64,000 bases of DNA from Caulobacter sp. Root655 (GCF_001427665.1 NZ_LMHC01000026.1:1044-65043), one strand, 5' to 3'; positions 34,033 through 41,824 are shown, counted from the stretch's first letter. Notes: a model not told the origin generated them from the sequence alone. Program-made: numbers and translations.

Positions 34033-34929
34033 CTGCCCGCGGATCGGGCCGCTTCTGGCGCTTCGTTCACTTCGCGGAATAGGTGGGTGTCCCTATTTCG
34101 ATTGTTTCAACAATAGTATTTATCTAAATATAGGCGCAATTATCCGCTGCCATTAATTTAATAATGGCAGTTTAGATATGAAGTAAGGTGCGTCGAGCAC
34201 TCAACACATGCCTGTCGCACACCCTAAGAACAACATGCTGTTGTCCCAATGACTGCCGGAGCGGTCATCACACCTTACTTGGAGGCAGATACGCCCCGAA
34301 ATTGGCCCCGTCAAGCTGTCTTCCGAGAAAAATATGGCATAGGCCGCCTGCGTCGGGTTGTAGACCAAGTTGGCGTGAGTGTGTTGACAGACAACGTCAT
34401 GCGCTTCGGGGTGCGTTCGGTTGCGACTTCGGTTGAAAGTTTGGCTTGAGTTTGTTGACAACCTTTCAACCGACAACGATACGCCTTTGACGTTTTAAAT
34501 GAGTTTCGTATTGCGCGAACCAACAAGTATCACCTTGTCGAACGCAACGGGAATACACCGGAATTACGGCGACCACGTTGACAACCGATACGACGACCGT
34601 TGCGCAGATCGTACAGCGACGATGCGTGGAAGTTAGTTTTGTCCAGTACGACCGACACCGCTGCTAACGCTGACAGTGCGCCTGGGTGCATCACCGGAAA
34701 TGATTTCCAAGTACGCGGGCCGCTTCTAAGGTCAGTGGAGGCCCTTAAGGGGCGGCCTGGCGCAAATGGACCCGTGGAAGTTACTTCATGGTTTCTATCA
34801 ATGACGACACGCGTTCGTGTAACACGGAAGGCCGAGGTGGCCGGAAACATGGGTACACACTCTTTTCGACTAAATGGTGTGTGTCCCATGTTTCAGAGTT
34901 CTTAAGAAGTCGTTTCAGAATACCCGTTT
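34033..34929. other. AT-rich, hairpin-rich non-coding stretch beside the tRNA
   Basis: Nearly 900 bases without a convincing gene, much richer in A/T than the rest. It holds perfect or near-perfect palindromes at 34101-34114, 34147-34170 (CTGCCATTA/TAATGGCAG), 34430-34472 (10-bp arms CGGTTGAAAG) and 34844-34894, and three GTTG-A-CAAC-like sites at 34383-34395, 34454-34462 and 34577-34585. Short ORFs in both directions have no ribosome sites or protein-like composition. It may be the remains of an integrated element, a replication or transfer origin, or a non-coding RNA locus. Confidence 0.55.
34844..34894. terminator. Long imperfect stem-loop
   Basis: Arms GAAACATGGG (34844-34853) and CCCATGTTTC (34885-34894), extended inward by TACACAC/GTGTGTGT. 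Stem about 16-17 bp, loop about 17 bases. No U-tract; terminator, RNA gene end or protein-binding site are all possible. Confidence 0.45.
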
Positions 34930-35097
34930 CTACGGATTTTCCCGCGCGATAACTGACTTTATATACGCGATATCTGGTTTCAATTTCTCAAATTCTATAT
35001 CGGTCACGTCCACCTTATTGTGGCTTAGGAAAATGCGCTTTGATTCCAGCGCATTGAAAAAATTCAATAAATTCGAAAGCTCTTCTTTCGGTTTCAT
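34930..35097 (-). CDS. Possible small protein, 55 aa, in the AT-rich island
   Basis: Starts MKPKEELSNLLNFFNALESK with GGAG seven bases before the ATG; ends in DIEFEKLKPDIAYIKSVI. Predicted largely helical and charged. A second minus-strand ORF (from about 35242, 75 aa, ending HFPKPQ) overlaps it in another frame from 35015 to 35097; at most one is likely real, or a single gene has been broken by a frameshift. No family recognised. Confidence 0.4.
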   Translation of the reverse strand: MKPKEELSNLLNFFNALESKRIFLSHNKVDVTDIEFEKLKPDIAYIKSVIARENP

Positions 35098-35253
35098 CGG
35101 GTTTCTCCGCTGGAATATTCTCAACGTGAGATAGTGAGTATTCCACTGAAGTCAGCAATAGTTGGTGTTTGTTAATAAAATTCAATGCAACCCCGATCGG
35201 GGGCTGTTGACGGAACAGGTTCATAAACAAACAGCGGCGCACCGCTGTTTCTA

Positions 35254-35865
35254 CTAAACTGCATTACGGCGGCGTTCGGCATCACGCATTTTCGCGGCCA
35301 GTCCCGTTCGTTCCTTTGCCGCGACCGCCGCTCGAAAAGCATGGACGCGAGCCACCGCATCGCCGTCGAACGGTATCGTCTCGTTCTCAGTGGGGAACAG
35401 GCCGTCGATCAAGAGAATGTCGGCCACTGCGCTCATTGGAATGTCGCCAGCGTATCCGGTTTCGATGTCCATGATGATCCGACAGTTGGTCCTGTTGATC
35501 TGCCCAGCCGCCTCTGCAACCCGCCACTCGTCAATGAGGCTGGCGGCTGTCGGCAGGTCGATTCTGCTGTGATCGATCCGCAGCCACACGGCCATGTCAT
35601 CCGGCCTGATGTCCGTGAAGCTCCACCAGTCGCCGCGTTCCACGGCTTCCATTAGCTTCGGCGCCTCCCGGAAATCGAACAGGCTGACCCGGCCTAGGAA
35701 TTGGCAGAACGAGTTTTGATGACGGTTCACGGGCGGCTTGGCCCGGATGAAGCCGTCTGCCACGATGGCCTCGAAACCGGCGACGCTGGTGGAATGCCAT
35801 ACCTTGCCGCCAAGCACGGCCATCATGGTCGGTGTCAGGGTGTCTTCCGGCTCTGGATCGAACAT
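35254..35865 (-). CDS. Protein of unknown function, 203 aa, second gene of a two-gene unit
   Basis: Contains GKVWHSTSVAGFEAIVADGF followed by FCQFLGRVSLFDFRE, then DDMAVWLRIDHSRI and a basic, helical C-terminus. The WHST...F..I..DGFI opening recalls the first strand-helix of ADP-ribosyltransferase/RNA-phosphotransferase-like folds, but I cannot show catalytic residues, so this is only a hint. Composition is closer to the chromosome than the DNA downstream. It follows the 110-aa gene by 12 bases on the same strand, so they form a transcript. Lies in the tRNA-proximal accessory region next to toxin-antitoxin genes. Confidence 0.75.
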   Translation of the reverse strand: MFDPEPEDTLTPTMMAVLGGKVWHSTSVAGFEAIVADGFIRAKPPVNRHQNSFCQFLGRVSLFDFREAPKLMEAVERGDWWSFTDIRPDDMAVWLRIDHSRIDLPTAASLIDEWRVAEAAGQINRTNCRIIMDIETGYAGDIPMSAVADILLIDGLFPTENETIPFDGDAVARVHAFRAAVAAKERTGLAAKMRDAERRRNAV

Positions 35866-35877
35866 CGGCTGGCGTTC

Positions 35878-36210
35878 CTAGCTTTCCTTGGTCAGCTTTT
35901 CGGTGACGATCCGGCGGATGTTCTGGTCATCGTCTAGATCGATAACGGTGCGCTCGATGGTGACGCGTTCCACCTTGCCCTTCATGCCTTTCAGCCAATC
36001 GTAAATGGCGGACGACGCGATACCGACCGGGACTGACGCGGCCGTGCTGATGGTGAATTCAGCCCAGAACGGCAGGTCGCCGCCCTTGCGCATGTGCTCG
36101 ATTTCGCACGTCACGCTTACGCCATTGCCGAGGTCGAACGTCTCCCCGCTGGCGTACCACGCGTCGCGAAACTCCGGGTCGTGGGTGTCGATATCGACAT
36201 GCAGGTTCAT
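35878..36210 (-). CDS. Protein of unknown function, 110 aa, first gene of a two-gene unit
   Basis: Begins MNLHVDIDTHDPEFRDAW; beta-rich first half (SVTCEIEHMRKGGDLPFWAE), one short hydrophobic segment (STAASVPVGIASSAIYDWLK, residues about 55-74), then VERVTIERTVIDLDDDQN and a charged C-terminus. The pattern of a beta domain, a short hydrophobic helix with SSxxYDWL and a DDD tail reminds me of small effector-associated proteins, but I cannot name a family. GAGGA stands before the ATG. Could be an immunity or partner protein for the 203-aa product; that is inference from order only. Confidence 0.75.
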   Translation of the reverse strand: MNLHVDIDTHDPEFRDAWYASGETFDLGNGVSVTCEIEHMRKGGDLPFWAEFTISTAASVPVGIASSAIYDWLKGMKGKVERVTIERTVIDLDDDQNIRRIVTEKLTKES

Positions 36211-36298
36211 GGTCAGTTCCTCGTTGATCGCCTCGCCAATCCCCCGGCATCTTCAGGCACCGGTTGCGCTCGCGCCAGTACGCTAGTTTGGCGGGCGT

Positions 36299-36589
36299 TC
36301 ATAACGGTTGGCCCATCCAGTCCTCACGTCCATGACGCACGCGCTGGATGAGAACGTCCGCCCCATCGATCCGGTAGACGATGACGTGGCTCTTGTAGGG
36401 ATGCATGCGCGACGAACGGCTCAGTTCGGGACGCTCGGGCGCGGCGCGTGGGAAATCAGACAGGAACACGAAGGCCTGTTCGAGCCCGGCGTGATAGCGC
36501 TCCGCCTGATCGACGCCGAACTCACCGACGCCCGTGACGTAGATCTGGAGGATGTCCTCCTCGGCCTTCCGGCTGAGCCTATAGGCCAT
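36299..36589 (-). CDS. parE: ParE/RelE-superfamily toxin
   Basis: 96 aa. MAYRLSRKAEEDILQIYVTG at the N-terminus and HVIVYRIDGADVLIQRVRHG near the C-terminus are typical ParE-like features (helical hairpin, then the beta-sheet strand VYR...V.I.RV.HGR.D). ParE proteins poison DNA gyrase. Overlaps the antitoxin gene by 11 bases, which couples their translation. Confidence 0.93.
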   Translation of the reverse strand: MAYRLSRKAEEDILQIYVTGVGEFGVDQAERYHAGLEQAFVFLSDFPRAAPERPELSRSSRMHPYKSHVIVYRIDGADVLIQRVRHGREDWMGQPL

Positions 36590-36830
36590 GATCCACGCCG
36601 GCCCGGCGGCGCGCCGCCGCGAGGATGTCGTTCATGGAGTTGGGACTGACGCCGCTCTCTTCGGCCTCGTCCACCAGCCGCTGCATGGCGGCGATCTTCG
36701 TGGCGCGTTCCTGGTCGCGGCGGATCAGGTCGCGCACATAGTCGCTGGCGTTGCTGTAGCGCCCCGTCTCGGCGCGGCTCTCGACCCAGTCCTTCATGGC
36801 GTCGGGCAGGGAAACATTCATCGTGGCCAT
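36579..36830 (-). CDS. parD: ParD-type antitoxin
   Basis: 83 aa. Ribbon-helix-helix N-terminus MATMNVSLPDAMKDWVESRA and YSNASDYVRDLIRRDQER, then a flexible acidic C-terminus that would wrap the toxin. ATG at 36830 is preferred over an upstream in-frame start because GAGG stands eight bases before it and RHH antitoxins begin this way. Binds its own promoter, expected in the AT-richer bases just upstream (about 36840-36890). Confidence 0.93.
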   Translation of the reverse strand: MATMNVSLPDAMKDWVESRAETGRYSNASDYVRDLIRRDQERATKIAAMQRLVDEAEESGVSPNSMNDILAAARRRAGVDHGL

Positions 36831-36923
36831 CGTGCACCTCTTCTGGAGAAGGTGGGTTTTTGGCAAAGATTGTCAATATTTCCGGGTGAAAAGGAAGCGA
36901 TTCAGTGGCGGCACAACCGCCCG

Positions 36924-37634
36924 TCACCACACCCCCGGCATCAGCCTCGACCGCACCCGGCCGGCGTAATCCGCATACCCCGCAAGCTCGGCGCGCAGCA
37001 GGCGGTCTTCCCAGGCGGTGCGCACGACCAGCAGCGCCGAGGCCAGGGCGGCGGGAGCCAGCGCCCAGAACGAGCCCAGGGCCAGGGCCATGCCGAAGAA
37101 CAGGAGCAGGGCGGCGACATAGCCGGGGTGGCGGACGAAACGGTAGGGGCCGGTGTCGATCACGCGCTGATGGCGCTCGGACTGGATCCGGACGCCGGGC
37201 TCGAAGAACGGGTTCACCGCCTGGGCCCAGCCGGTCATCGCCACGCCCGCCAGCAGGCCGGCATAGCCCAGGATCACCACCCAGGCCGGCGCATCCGACC
37301 CGTGGAAGCGTCCGGCGTCCAGCGCCGCGACCGGCAGGATGGCCGCCATGGCCGGCAGGATCACCGCCAGCAGCGCCTTGTCCCAGCCTTTGGTGCCCGG
37401 CTGAAACCGGCTGCGCGCGCGGTAGATCACCGGATTGACGCGGGCGATCACCAGGGCCGAGGCGCCGAAGGCCAGGATCAGCACCGCCAGGAACAGCCAT
37501 CCGGGCCACCAGCCGATCGAGCCGGCCGGCAGGAAGATCAGCGCCAACAGGCTGAGCGGCAGGCCGACCGCATAGGCGACCGCCGCGCCGGGCGATATCG
37601 CGCGAGGGTCCTGGGGATTCTGGGGCTCTTCCAT
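36924..37634 (-). CDS. Isoprenylcysteine methyltransferase-like membrane protein
   Basis: 236 aa, six or so hydrophobic segments. The C-terminal third has the SAM-binding pattern of the ICMT/PEMT group: HQRVIDTGPYRFVRHPGYVA then EDRLLRAELAGYADYAGRVR. Bacterial members modify small lipids, sulfur compounds or unknown substrates. I take ATG 37634; a TTG seven codons earlier is possible. Lies between toxin-antitoxin loci and shows ordinary chromosomal composition. Confidence 0.85.
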   Translation of the reverse strand: MEEPQNPQDPRAISPGAAVAYAVGLPLSLLALIFLPAGSIGWWPGWLFLAVLILAFGASALVIARVNPVIYRARSRFQPGTKGWDKALLAVILPAMAAILPVAALDAGRFHGSDAPAWVVILGYAGLLAGVAMTGWAQAVNPFFEPGVRIQSERHQRVIDTGPYRFVRHPGYVAALLLFFGMALALGSFWALAPAALASALLVVRTAWEDRLLRAELAGYADYAGRVRSRLMPGVW

Positions 37635-37707
37635 GCCGCTCACCCTGTTGATCAAGCCGCGTCCGGGCCGAGTTGGGGCTGGGGAAGGCGGGCGTTTCCT
37701 GCCCCGT

Positions 37708-38130
37708 TCAGACTTCCAACGTATCGTAGACGACCACCTTTTCCCACAGGTGGCCGCATTGCTTCACGAACGCCAGGTGGAGGGGGTGGGTCTGGTATCG
37801 GCCCTGATCTTCCACGCTGTCGAAGATCATCAGCTCCGAAACATCGTAGCTGTTGTCCACCACGTCGCGCTTTTCGGTCGAGGCGGGGACGCCGATGTGA
37901 AGCTGGCGGACGACGTCTATGGCCTTCAGGGTTCTCAAGCCTGAGATCAGAAGATCCCTGTCGGTGGGTGAACCGGGGTTCTTGAGCCAGAAAAACACAT
38001 GGTGGATCACGGGGGCGGCTTCCTGGGTCTTGCGGTCTGGAGGGCTTTGCGCGGCGAGGGCCGGTCCGCCGGCCAGCGTCCCGGTCGCCAGGGCGGCCGA
38101 CACAAACAGGCGGCGGTCGAAGACGTTCAT
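37708..38130 (-). CDS. Dabb-domain (stress-responsive alpha/beta barrel) protein, exported
   Basis: 140 aa. Twin-arginine-like start NVFDRRLFVSAALATG with cleavage near ALAAQ, then the Dabb domain: VIHHVFFWLKNPGSPTDRDL, LHIGVPASTEKRDVVDNSYD and THPLHLAFVKQCGHLWEKV. The domain forms dimeric barrels; enzymatic role unknown. Export of a Dabb protein is less usual than a cytosolic form. Start at ATG 38130 by signal-peptide logic. Confidence 0.88.
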   Translation of the reverse strand: MNVFDRRLFVSAALATGTLAGGPALAAQSPPDRKTQEAAPVIHHVFFWLKNPGSPTDRDLLISGLRTLKAIDVVRQLHIGVPASTEKRDVVDNSYDVSELMIFDSVEDQGRYQTHPLHLAFVKQCGHLWEKVVVYDTLEV

Positions 38131-38230
38131 GCGGCCGGTCTCCAACGCTTGATCTCGGGTCAGGGCCCCAGACTAATCGCGGATCCGGCCGCGTCCACCA
38201 CCGCGTGGCGCGCGTGCCCTTGCCTCATGC

Positions 38231-38614
38231 TCAGGCGTGGGCCAGCGCTCCGATCAGGGCGTCGGCCGGAATCCGCCACGCGCTCTTGAGCCGCCGGATA
38301 TGGTCGAGCGAGAGTTCCCGCTTCCGGTTCAGAATCTCCGACGCCCTCGGCGCCGATCCGAGCACCTGGGCGAGGTCGCTTCGACCATAGCCCCGATCCT
38401 CCATGATCAGTTGCAGGACGTCGACCGGATCGGCCTCGGGAATTTCGTGGTGCTGGTCCTCGTACTTCTCGATGACCATGGCCAGCATGTCGTAATGGTC
38501 GGCCGCTTCCGTGCCTTCCTCGGGTTCGTTGTCAAAATAGGGACGGATCGCCTTCAAGGCCTCTTGGTGGTCGGCCTCGTTGCGCAGCGGGCGAACGCTG
38601 CTGATGTTCCGCAT
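38231..38614 (-). CDS. higA: HigA-type antitoxin (HTH)
   Basis: 127 aa. N-terminal toxin-binding part (EALKAIRPYFDNEPEEGTEA), then the XRE-type helix-turn-helix GYGRSDLAQVLGSAPRASEI followed by LNRKRELSLDHIRRL. This layout, antitoxin after toxin, is the HigBA order. GGAG precedes the ATG. It is expected to bind the twin palindromes at 38992-39029 ahead of higB. Confidence 0.92.
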   Translation of the reverse strand: MRNISSVRPLRNEADHQEALKAIRPYFDNEPEEGTEAADHYDMLAMVIEKYEDQHHEIPEADPVDVLQLIMEDRGYGRSDLAQVLGSAPRASEILNRKRELSLDHIRRLKSAWRIPADALIGALAHA

Positions 38615-38677
38615 GTCCAGTCTCCGCGAGGTTTCCCGCTTTGAGGTTAGTCTGTAGGCGACCGCTCGGCCGCCCGG

Positions 38678-38971
38678 TTAAAGTTTCTTGACGTCCAACC
38701 TGTTGTATTCCGCATGGGTTCCGATCCACAGAATGAACACCCGCTTGGCGCGGAAGCCGACCAGGCCGACGATGCGATAGTTGTTGCCGCCGACATTGAA
38801 GACGACCTTTCCGTCACCCACCATGTCCGCGGAATTGAACGTCAGTTTCAGGTCCGCGAACGACGCCCATGTCGCATGGCGCACAACGGCGTACCACGCC
38901 GTCAGGCTGGCCCTGGCCGCCGGATGCCTGGTCCAGAACGCCTCCAATGCGGTGCGGGCGATCACGTTCAC
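38678..38971 (-). CDS. higB: HigB-type mRNA interferase toxin
   Basis: 97 aa with a GTG start. NVIARTALEAFWTRHPAARA, the WYAVVRHATWASFADLKLTF region and KVVFNVGGNNYRIVGLVGF are the conserved blocks of HigB toxins, which cut translated mRNA on the ribosome. A TTG nine codons upstream is open but would lie within the operator. There is no ribosome site before the GTG, while TATACC stands 6 bases upstream, so translation may be leaderless. Confidence 0.9.
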   Translation of the reverse strand: MNVIARTALEAFWTRHPAARASLTAWYAVVRHATWASFADLKLTFNSADMVGDGKVVFNVGGNNYRIVGLVGFRAKRVFILWIGTHAEYNRLDVKKL

Positions 38972-38991
38972 GACCAGGGTATAGACGGATT

Positions 38992-39029
38992 TTCCCAATT
39001 TGGGAAGTCATGAATTCCCAAATTGGGAA
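38992..39029. promoter_or_regulatory. Twin palindromic operator of higBA
   Basis: Two 15-base palindromes, TTCCCAATTTGGGAA at 38992-39006 and TTCCCAAATTGGGAA at 39015-39029, with centres 23 bases apart, immediately upstream of higB and overlapping the promoter (TATACC -10 just downstream). Two HigA dimers on one face of the helix would explain the spacing. Confidence 0.85.
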
Positions 39030-39076
39030 ATACCTTGAGTCGGGCCGTCGCGGCGTCGCCTGGACGTCCCGCCCCC

Positions 39077-39859
39077 TCACTGCATGAACCACCCGTGGCT
39101 GACCACCACCGACTGGCCCGTCAGGGCGTTGGTCGGGAAGCCGGCCAGGAACACCGCCGTGCGGGCCACGTCGTCCACGGTGGTGAACTGGCCGTCGACG
39201 GTTTCCTTCAGCATCACGGTCTTGATGACCTCGTCCTCGCTGATGCCCAGTTCCTTGGCCTGTTCGGGAATCTGCTTCTCGACCAGCGGCGTGCGGACGA
39301 AGCCGGGGCAGATCAGGTTGGCGCGAACGCCGTGCGGGGCGCCTTCCTTGGCCACCACCTTGGCCAGGCCCTCCAGCCCGTGCTTGGCGGTGACGTAGGG
39401 GGCCTTGAGCACCGAGGCCTCCTTGGAGTGCACCGAGCCCATATAGATGATGCTGCCGCCGCGGCCCTGGGCGTACATGCGCTGCAGGCAGGCCCGGGTG
39501 GTCAGGAAGGCGCCGTCCAGGTGGATGGCCAGCAGCTTCTTCCAGTCGGAGAATTTGTAGGTGTCGAGCGGGCCGACGATCTGGATGCCGGCGTTGGACA
39601 CCAGGATGTCGATGCCGCCGAACTTGGCGTCGACGGCGGCGATCCCGGCCTCGACCTGGGCCTCGTCGGTGACGTCCATGGCCACGCCGAAGGCGCGCTG
39701 GCCGCTGGGGTCGAACTCCAGGGCGGTGGCGTTGGCGGCCTCGATGTTGAGGTCGGCGATGGCCACCTTGGCGCCCTGGGCCAGGAATTCCTTGGCGATG
39801 TCCTTGCCGATGCCGCTGGCGGCGCCGGTGATCACGGCGACCTTGTCTTGAAGGCTCAT
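39077..39859 (-). CDS. bdhA: 3-hydroxybutyrate dehydrogenase (SDR)
   Basis: 260 aa. Cofactor motif VITGAASGIG, NAGIQ after the fourth strand, catalytic Ser/Tyr/Lys in MGSVHSKEAS...YVTAKHG, and the family-specific tail VDGQFTTVDDVARTAVFLA and SHGWFMQ. Interconverts D-3-hydroxybutyrate and acetoacetate with NAD, the last step of polyhydroxybutyrate breakdown. Its start lies 2 bases after the patatin-like gene stop, which suggests that the lipase supplies or mobilises the substrate. Confidence 0.94.
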   Translation of the reverse strand: MSLQDKVAVITGAASGIGKDIAKEFLAQGAKVAIADLNIEAANATALEFDPSGQRAFGVAMDVTDEAQVEAGIAAVDAKFGGIDILVSNAGIQIVGPLDTYKFSDWKKLLAIHLDGAFLTTRACLQRMYAQGRGGSIIYMGSVHSKEASVLKAPYVTAKHGLEGLAKVVAKEGAPHGVRANLICPGFVRTPLVEKQIPEQAKELGISEDEVIKTVMLKETVDGQFTTVDDVARTAVFLAGFPTNALTGQSVVVSHGWFMQ

Positions 39860-39861
39860 GG

Positions 39862-41061
39862 TCAGTCCTTTCCGGGGGAGGAGGAAGGCTTGGGGGTCGT
39901 GAAGTCGTAGGTCTCGACCGAGTGGGCCCCGGCCGGCCGGGTCAGCACCTCGGGGTGGGAGAGGGTGAGCAGGGCGTCGCGGCGGCCGGCCTCCCAGTGC
40001 TCCTCCATCGTCCGGCGCGAGAACTCGTAGTCCTTCGACTGGCCCTCGTAGGTGGCCGAGCGGTAGACCAACTGGACGATGTTGTAGACGGCGGGGTCCG
40101 ACGCCTGGGCCAGCAGCTGGGCCTGGGGCGTGGCCACCAGTTCCGGCGGCATCAGGGCCAGCAGTTCGTTGAAGGTGGCGCGCAGCTTCTGGGTCCGCTT
40201 GAAGCTGTCGGTGGCCGCGCGGGTGCGGCTGGAGAACTGCACCTCCTTCATCCGCACCGCCACTTCGCACAGGTCGCGCGGCAGCACGCCCTGGGCGCTC
40301 CACAGGTCGACCTGGAAGATCAGGGTGTCGAGGTCCGACCGCGCCGACAGCACCCAGTCCAGCGGGGTGTTGGAGACCAGGCCGCCGTCCCAGTAGAACT
40401 CGCCGTCGATCTCCACCGCGTCGAAGGCCGGAGGCAGGGCGCCGCTGGCCATGATGTGTTCGGGGCGGATGACGTCGGTCTCGTTGTCGAAATAGGCGAA
40501 GTTGCCGGTGCGGACGTTCACCGCCCCGACGCTGAAGCGCATGGTCTTGGCGTTGATCCGGTCGAAGTCGACCAGCCGTTCCAGGGTGGGGCGCAGGGCC
40601 GAGGTGTCGTACCAGCTGGTGGCGCCCGGAACGCCGGCCGGCAGCAGGAACGGCGGCGGGACGCGCGGGGCGAAGAAGCCGGGCACGCCCTTGGCCATGA
40701 TCTGGCCGGCCGCCAGCTGGTTGACCCAGCCGCGGGCGATGTCGCCGTTCACCAGGCCGGTCCAGGCGCTGGCCCAGCCGCCGTCGTGGGGCTGGCTGAC
40801 CAGCTCCCAGAACTCGCGCAGCCGTTCGCAGCGGGTCTCGCGCGGGTTGCCGGCGATGATGGCGCTGTTGATCGCGCCGATCGAGATGCCGGCGATCCAG
40901 GTCGGCTCGACATCGGCGTCGAGCAGGGCCTCGTAGACCCCGGCCTGGTAGGCGCCCAGCGCGCCGCCGCCTTGCAGCAGCAGGGCCACGCTCTCGAAGG
41001 CGGTGGCGTTGGGCTTGGGCTGCTCGGGCGGGGCGACGGGCTTGCGGGGGCGGCTATTCAC
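39862..41061 (-). CDS. Patatin-like phospholipase family protein
   Basis: 399 aa. Oxyanion loop GGGALGAYQAG (31-41), nucleophile elbow GISIG (58-62, Ser60) and the catalytic aspartate in YWDGGLVSNTP, i.e. a complete Ser-Asp dyad. Patatin-like proteins hydrolyse phospholipids or, in some granule-associated cases, polyhydroxyalkanoate-linked lipids. Operon with the AhpD/CMD-like gene (8-base overlap) and bdhA downstream, so a lipid- or PHB-turnover role is likely. Confidence 0.92.
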   Translation of the reverse strand: MNSRPRKPVAPPEQPKPNATAFESVALLLQGGGALGAYQAGVYEALLDADVEPTWIAGISIGAINSAIIAGNPRETRCERLREFWELVSQPHDGGWASAWTGLVNGDIARGWVNQLAAGQIMAKGVPGFFAPRVPPPFLLPAGVPGATSWYDTSALRPTLERLVDFDRINAKTMRFSVGAVNVRTGNFAYFDNETDVIRPEHIMASGALPPAFDAVEIDGEFYWDGGLVSNTPLDWVLSARSDLDTLIFQVDLWSAQGVLPRDLCEVAVRMKEVQFSSRTRAATDSFKRTQKLRATFNELLALMPPELVATPQAQLLAQASDPAVYNIVQLVYRSATYEGQSKDYEFSRRTMEEHWEAGRRDALLTLSHPEVLTRPAGAHSVETYDFTTPKPSSSPGKD

Positions 41062-41620
41062 GTTCGGGAACCGGCACGTTGAAGCCGTTGAGGGTGACCG
41101 AGACCAGGGCGTAGAGGCCGACCAGATAGATCAGCTCGTTGGCGCCGTGCTGGCCGAAGGTCTTCACCGCCAGGGCGTACAGCGGCTCGGGCAGGACGCC
41201 GCCGCGGCTGAGGGCGTAGGCCACGTCGAAGGCGACGCTCTCGTCCCTGGCCAGGTCATTGGGCTTGAGGTCGGCGACCAGGGTGGCCAGCCGCTCGGCC
41301 GGCATGCCGTCGCGCTCGGCCACGGCGATGTGGGCGTAGATCTCGTAGGCGGCGTCGTAGCGGGCCCCGACCACCAGGATGGCGATCTGCCGGACGTTGT
41401 CGGGCAGCACGGCGTTGGCGGTCATGGCCAGGGTGAAGTCCCAGATCGCCTTGCCGATCGCCGGCTCGTGCAGCCAGGGGTTCCACGGCCCCATCAGCGC
41501 GCCGTCCTCACGCTCGACCTTGAAGGCGTTGAAGTGGCCGGCGATCCCCTGTCGCATGTCGTCGTAGAGCGGTTTCTGTTCGGGGGAGAGGTCGGCGGGA
41601 GCGATCAGGGGCAGGCGCAT
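41054..41620 (-). CDS. Carboxymuconolactone decarboxylase-like (AhpD fold) protein
   Basis: 188 aa. Helical repeat with the core pattern of the CMD/AhpD family (RQIAILVVGARYDAAYEIYA, HIAVAERDGM) including the Glu and His of ExxxH. No CxxC is visible, so peroxidase-reductase activity like AhpD is unlikely; the decarboxylase-like branch or an unknown lyase fits better. First gene of the run with the patatin-like lipase. Confidence 0.86.
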   Translation of the reverse strand: MRLPLIAPADLSPEQKPLYDDMRQGIAGHFNAFKVEREDGALMGPWNPWLHEPAIGKAIWDFTLAMTANAVLPDNVRQIAILVVGARYDAAYEIYAHIAVAERDGMPAERLATLVADLKPNDLARDESVAFDVAYALSRGGVLPEPLYALAVKTFGQHGANELIYLVGLYALVSVTLNGFNVPVPERE

Positions 41621-41824
41621 CTGTAATCCTTCGACAAGCGAGGAGAGGCCACGGGCTTCGCGATGCGGGATCGTCGCTCAGCTTATGGTGCAGTGCAATA
41701 TCGATGTGGCGGGATCATGTCGTTCCGGGGCGTCTTCAAGGTGGCGCCGTTCGGCTAGGGGCGCGGACGGGCTCGGAATTCCTGAGAGGCGTCAAGACCC
41801 TCCCTCCGGTTGTTCCTAGCCGCA

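Noticed and set aside
34188..34905. Short ORFs in both directions in the island (82-119 codons)
   Set aside because: No ribosome sites, odd amino-acid composition and overlap of several palindromes; more likely chance frames in AT-rich DNA.
36300..36309. 10-base match (TCATAACGGT) to the anticodon arm of the tRNA at 33957, as an attachment site
   Set aside because: Too short, inside the 3' end of the toxin gene, and no integrase gene or longer duplication of the tRNA end is visible.
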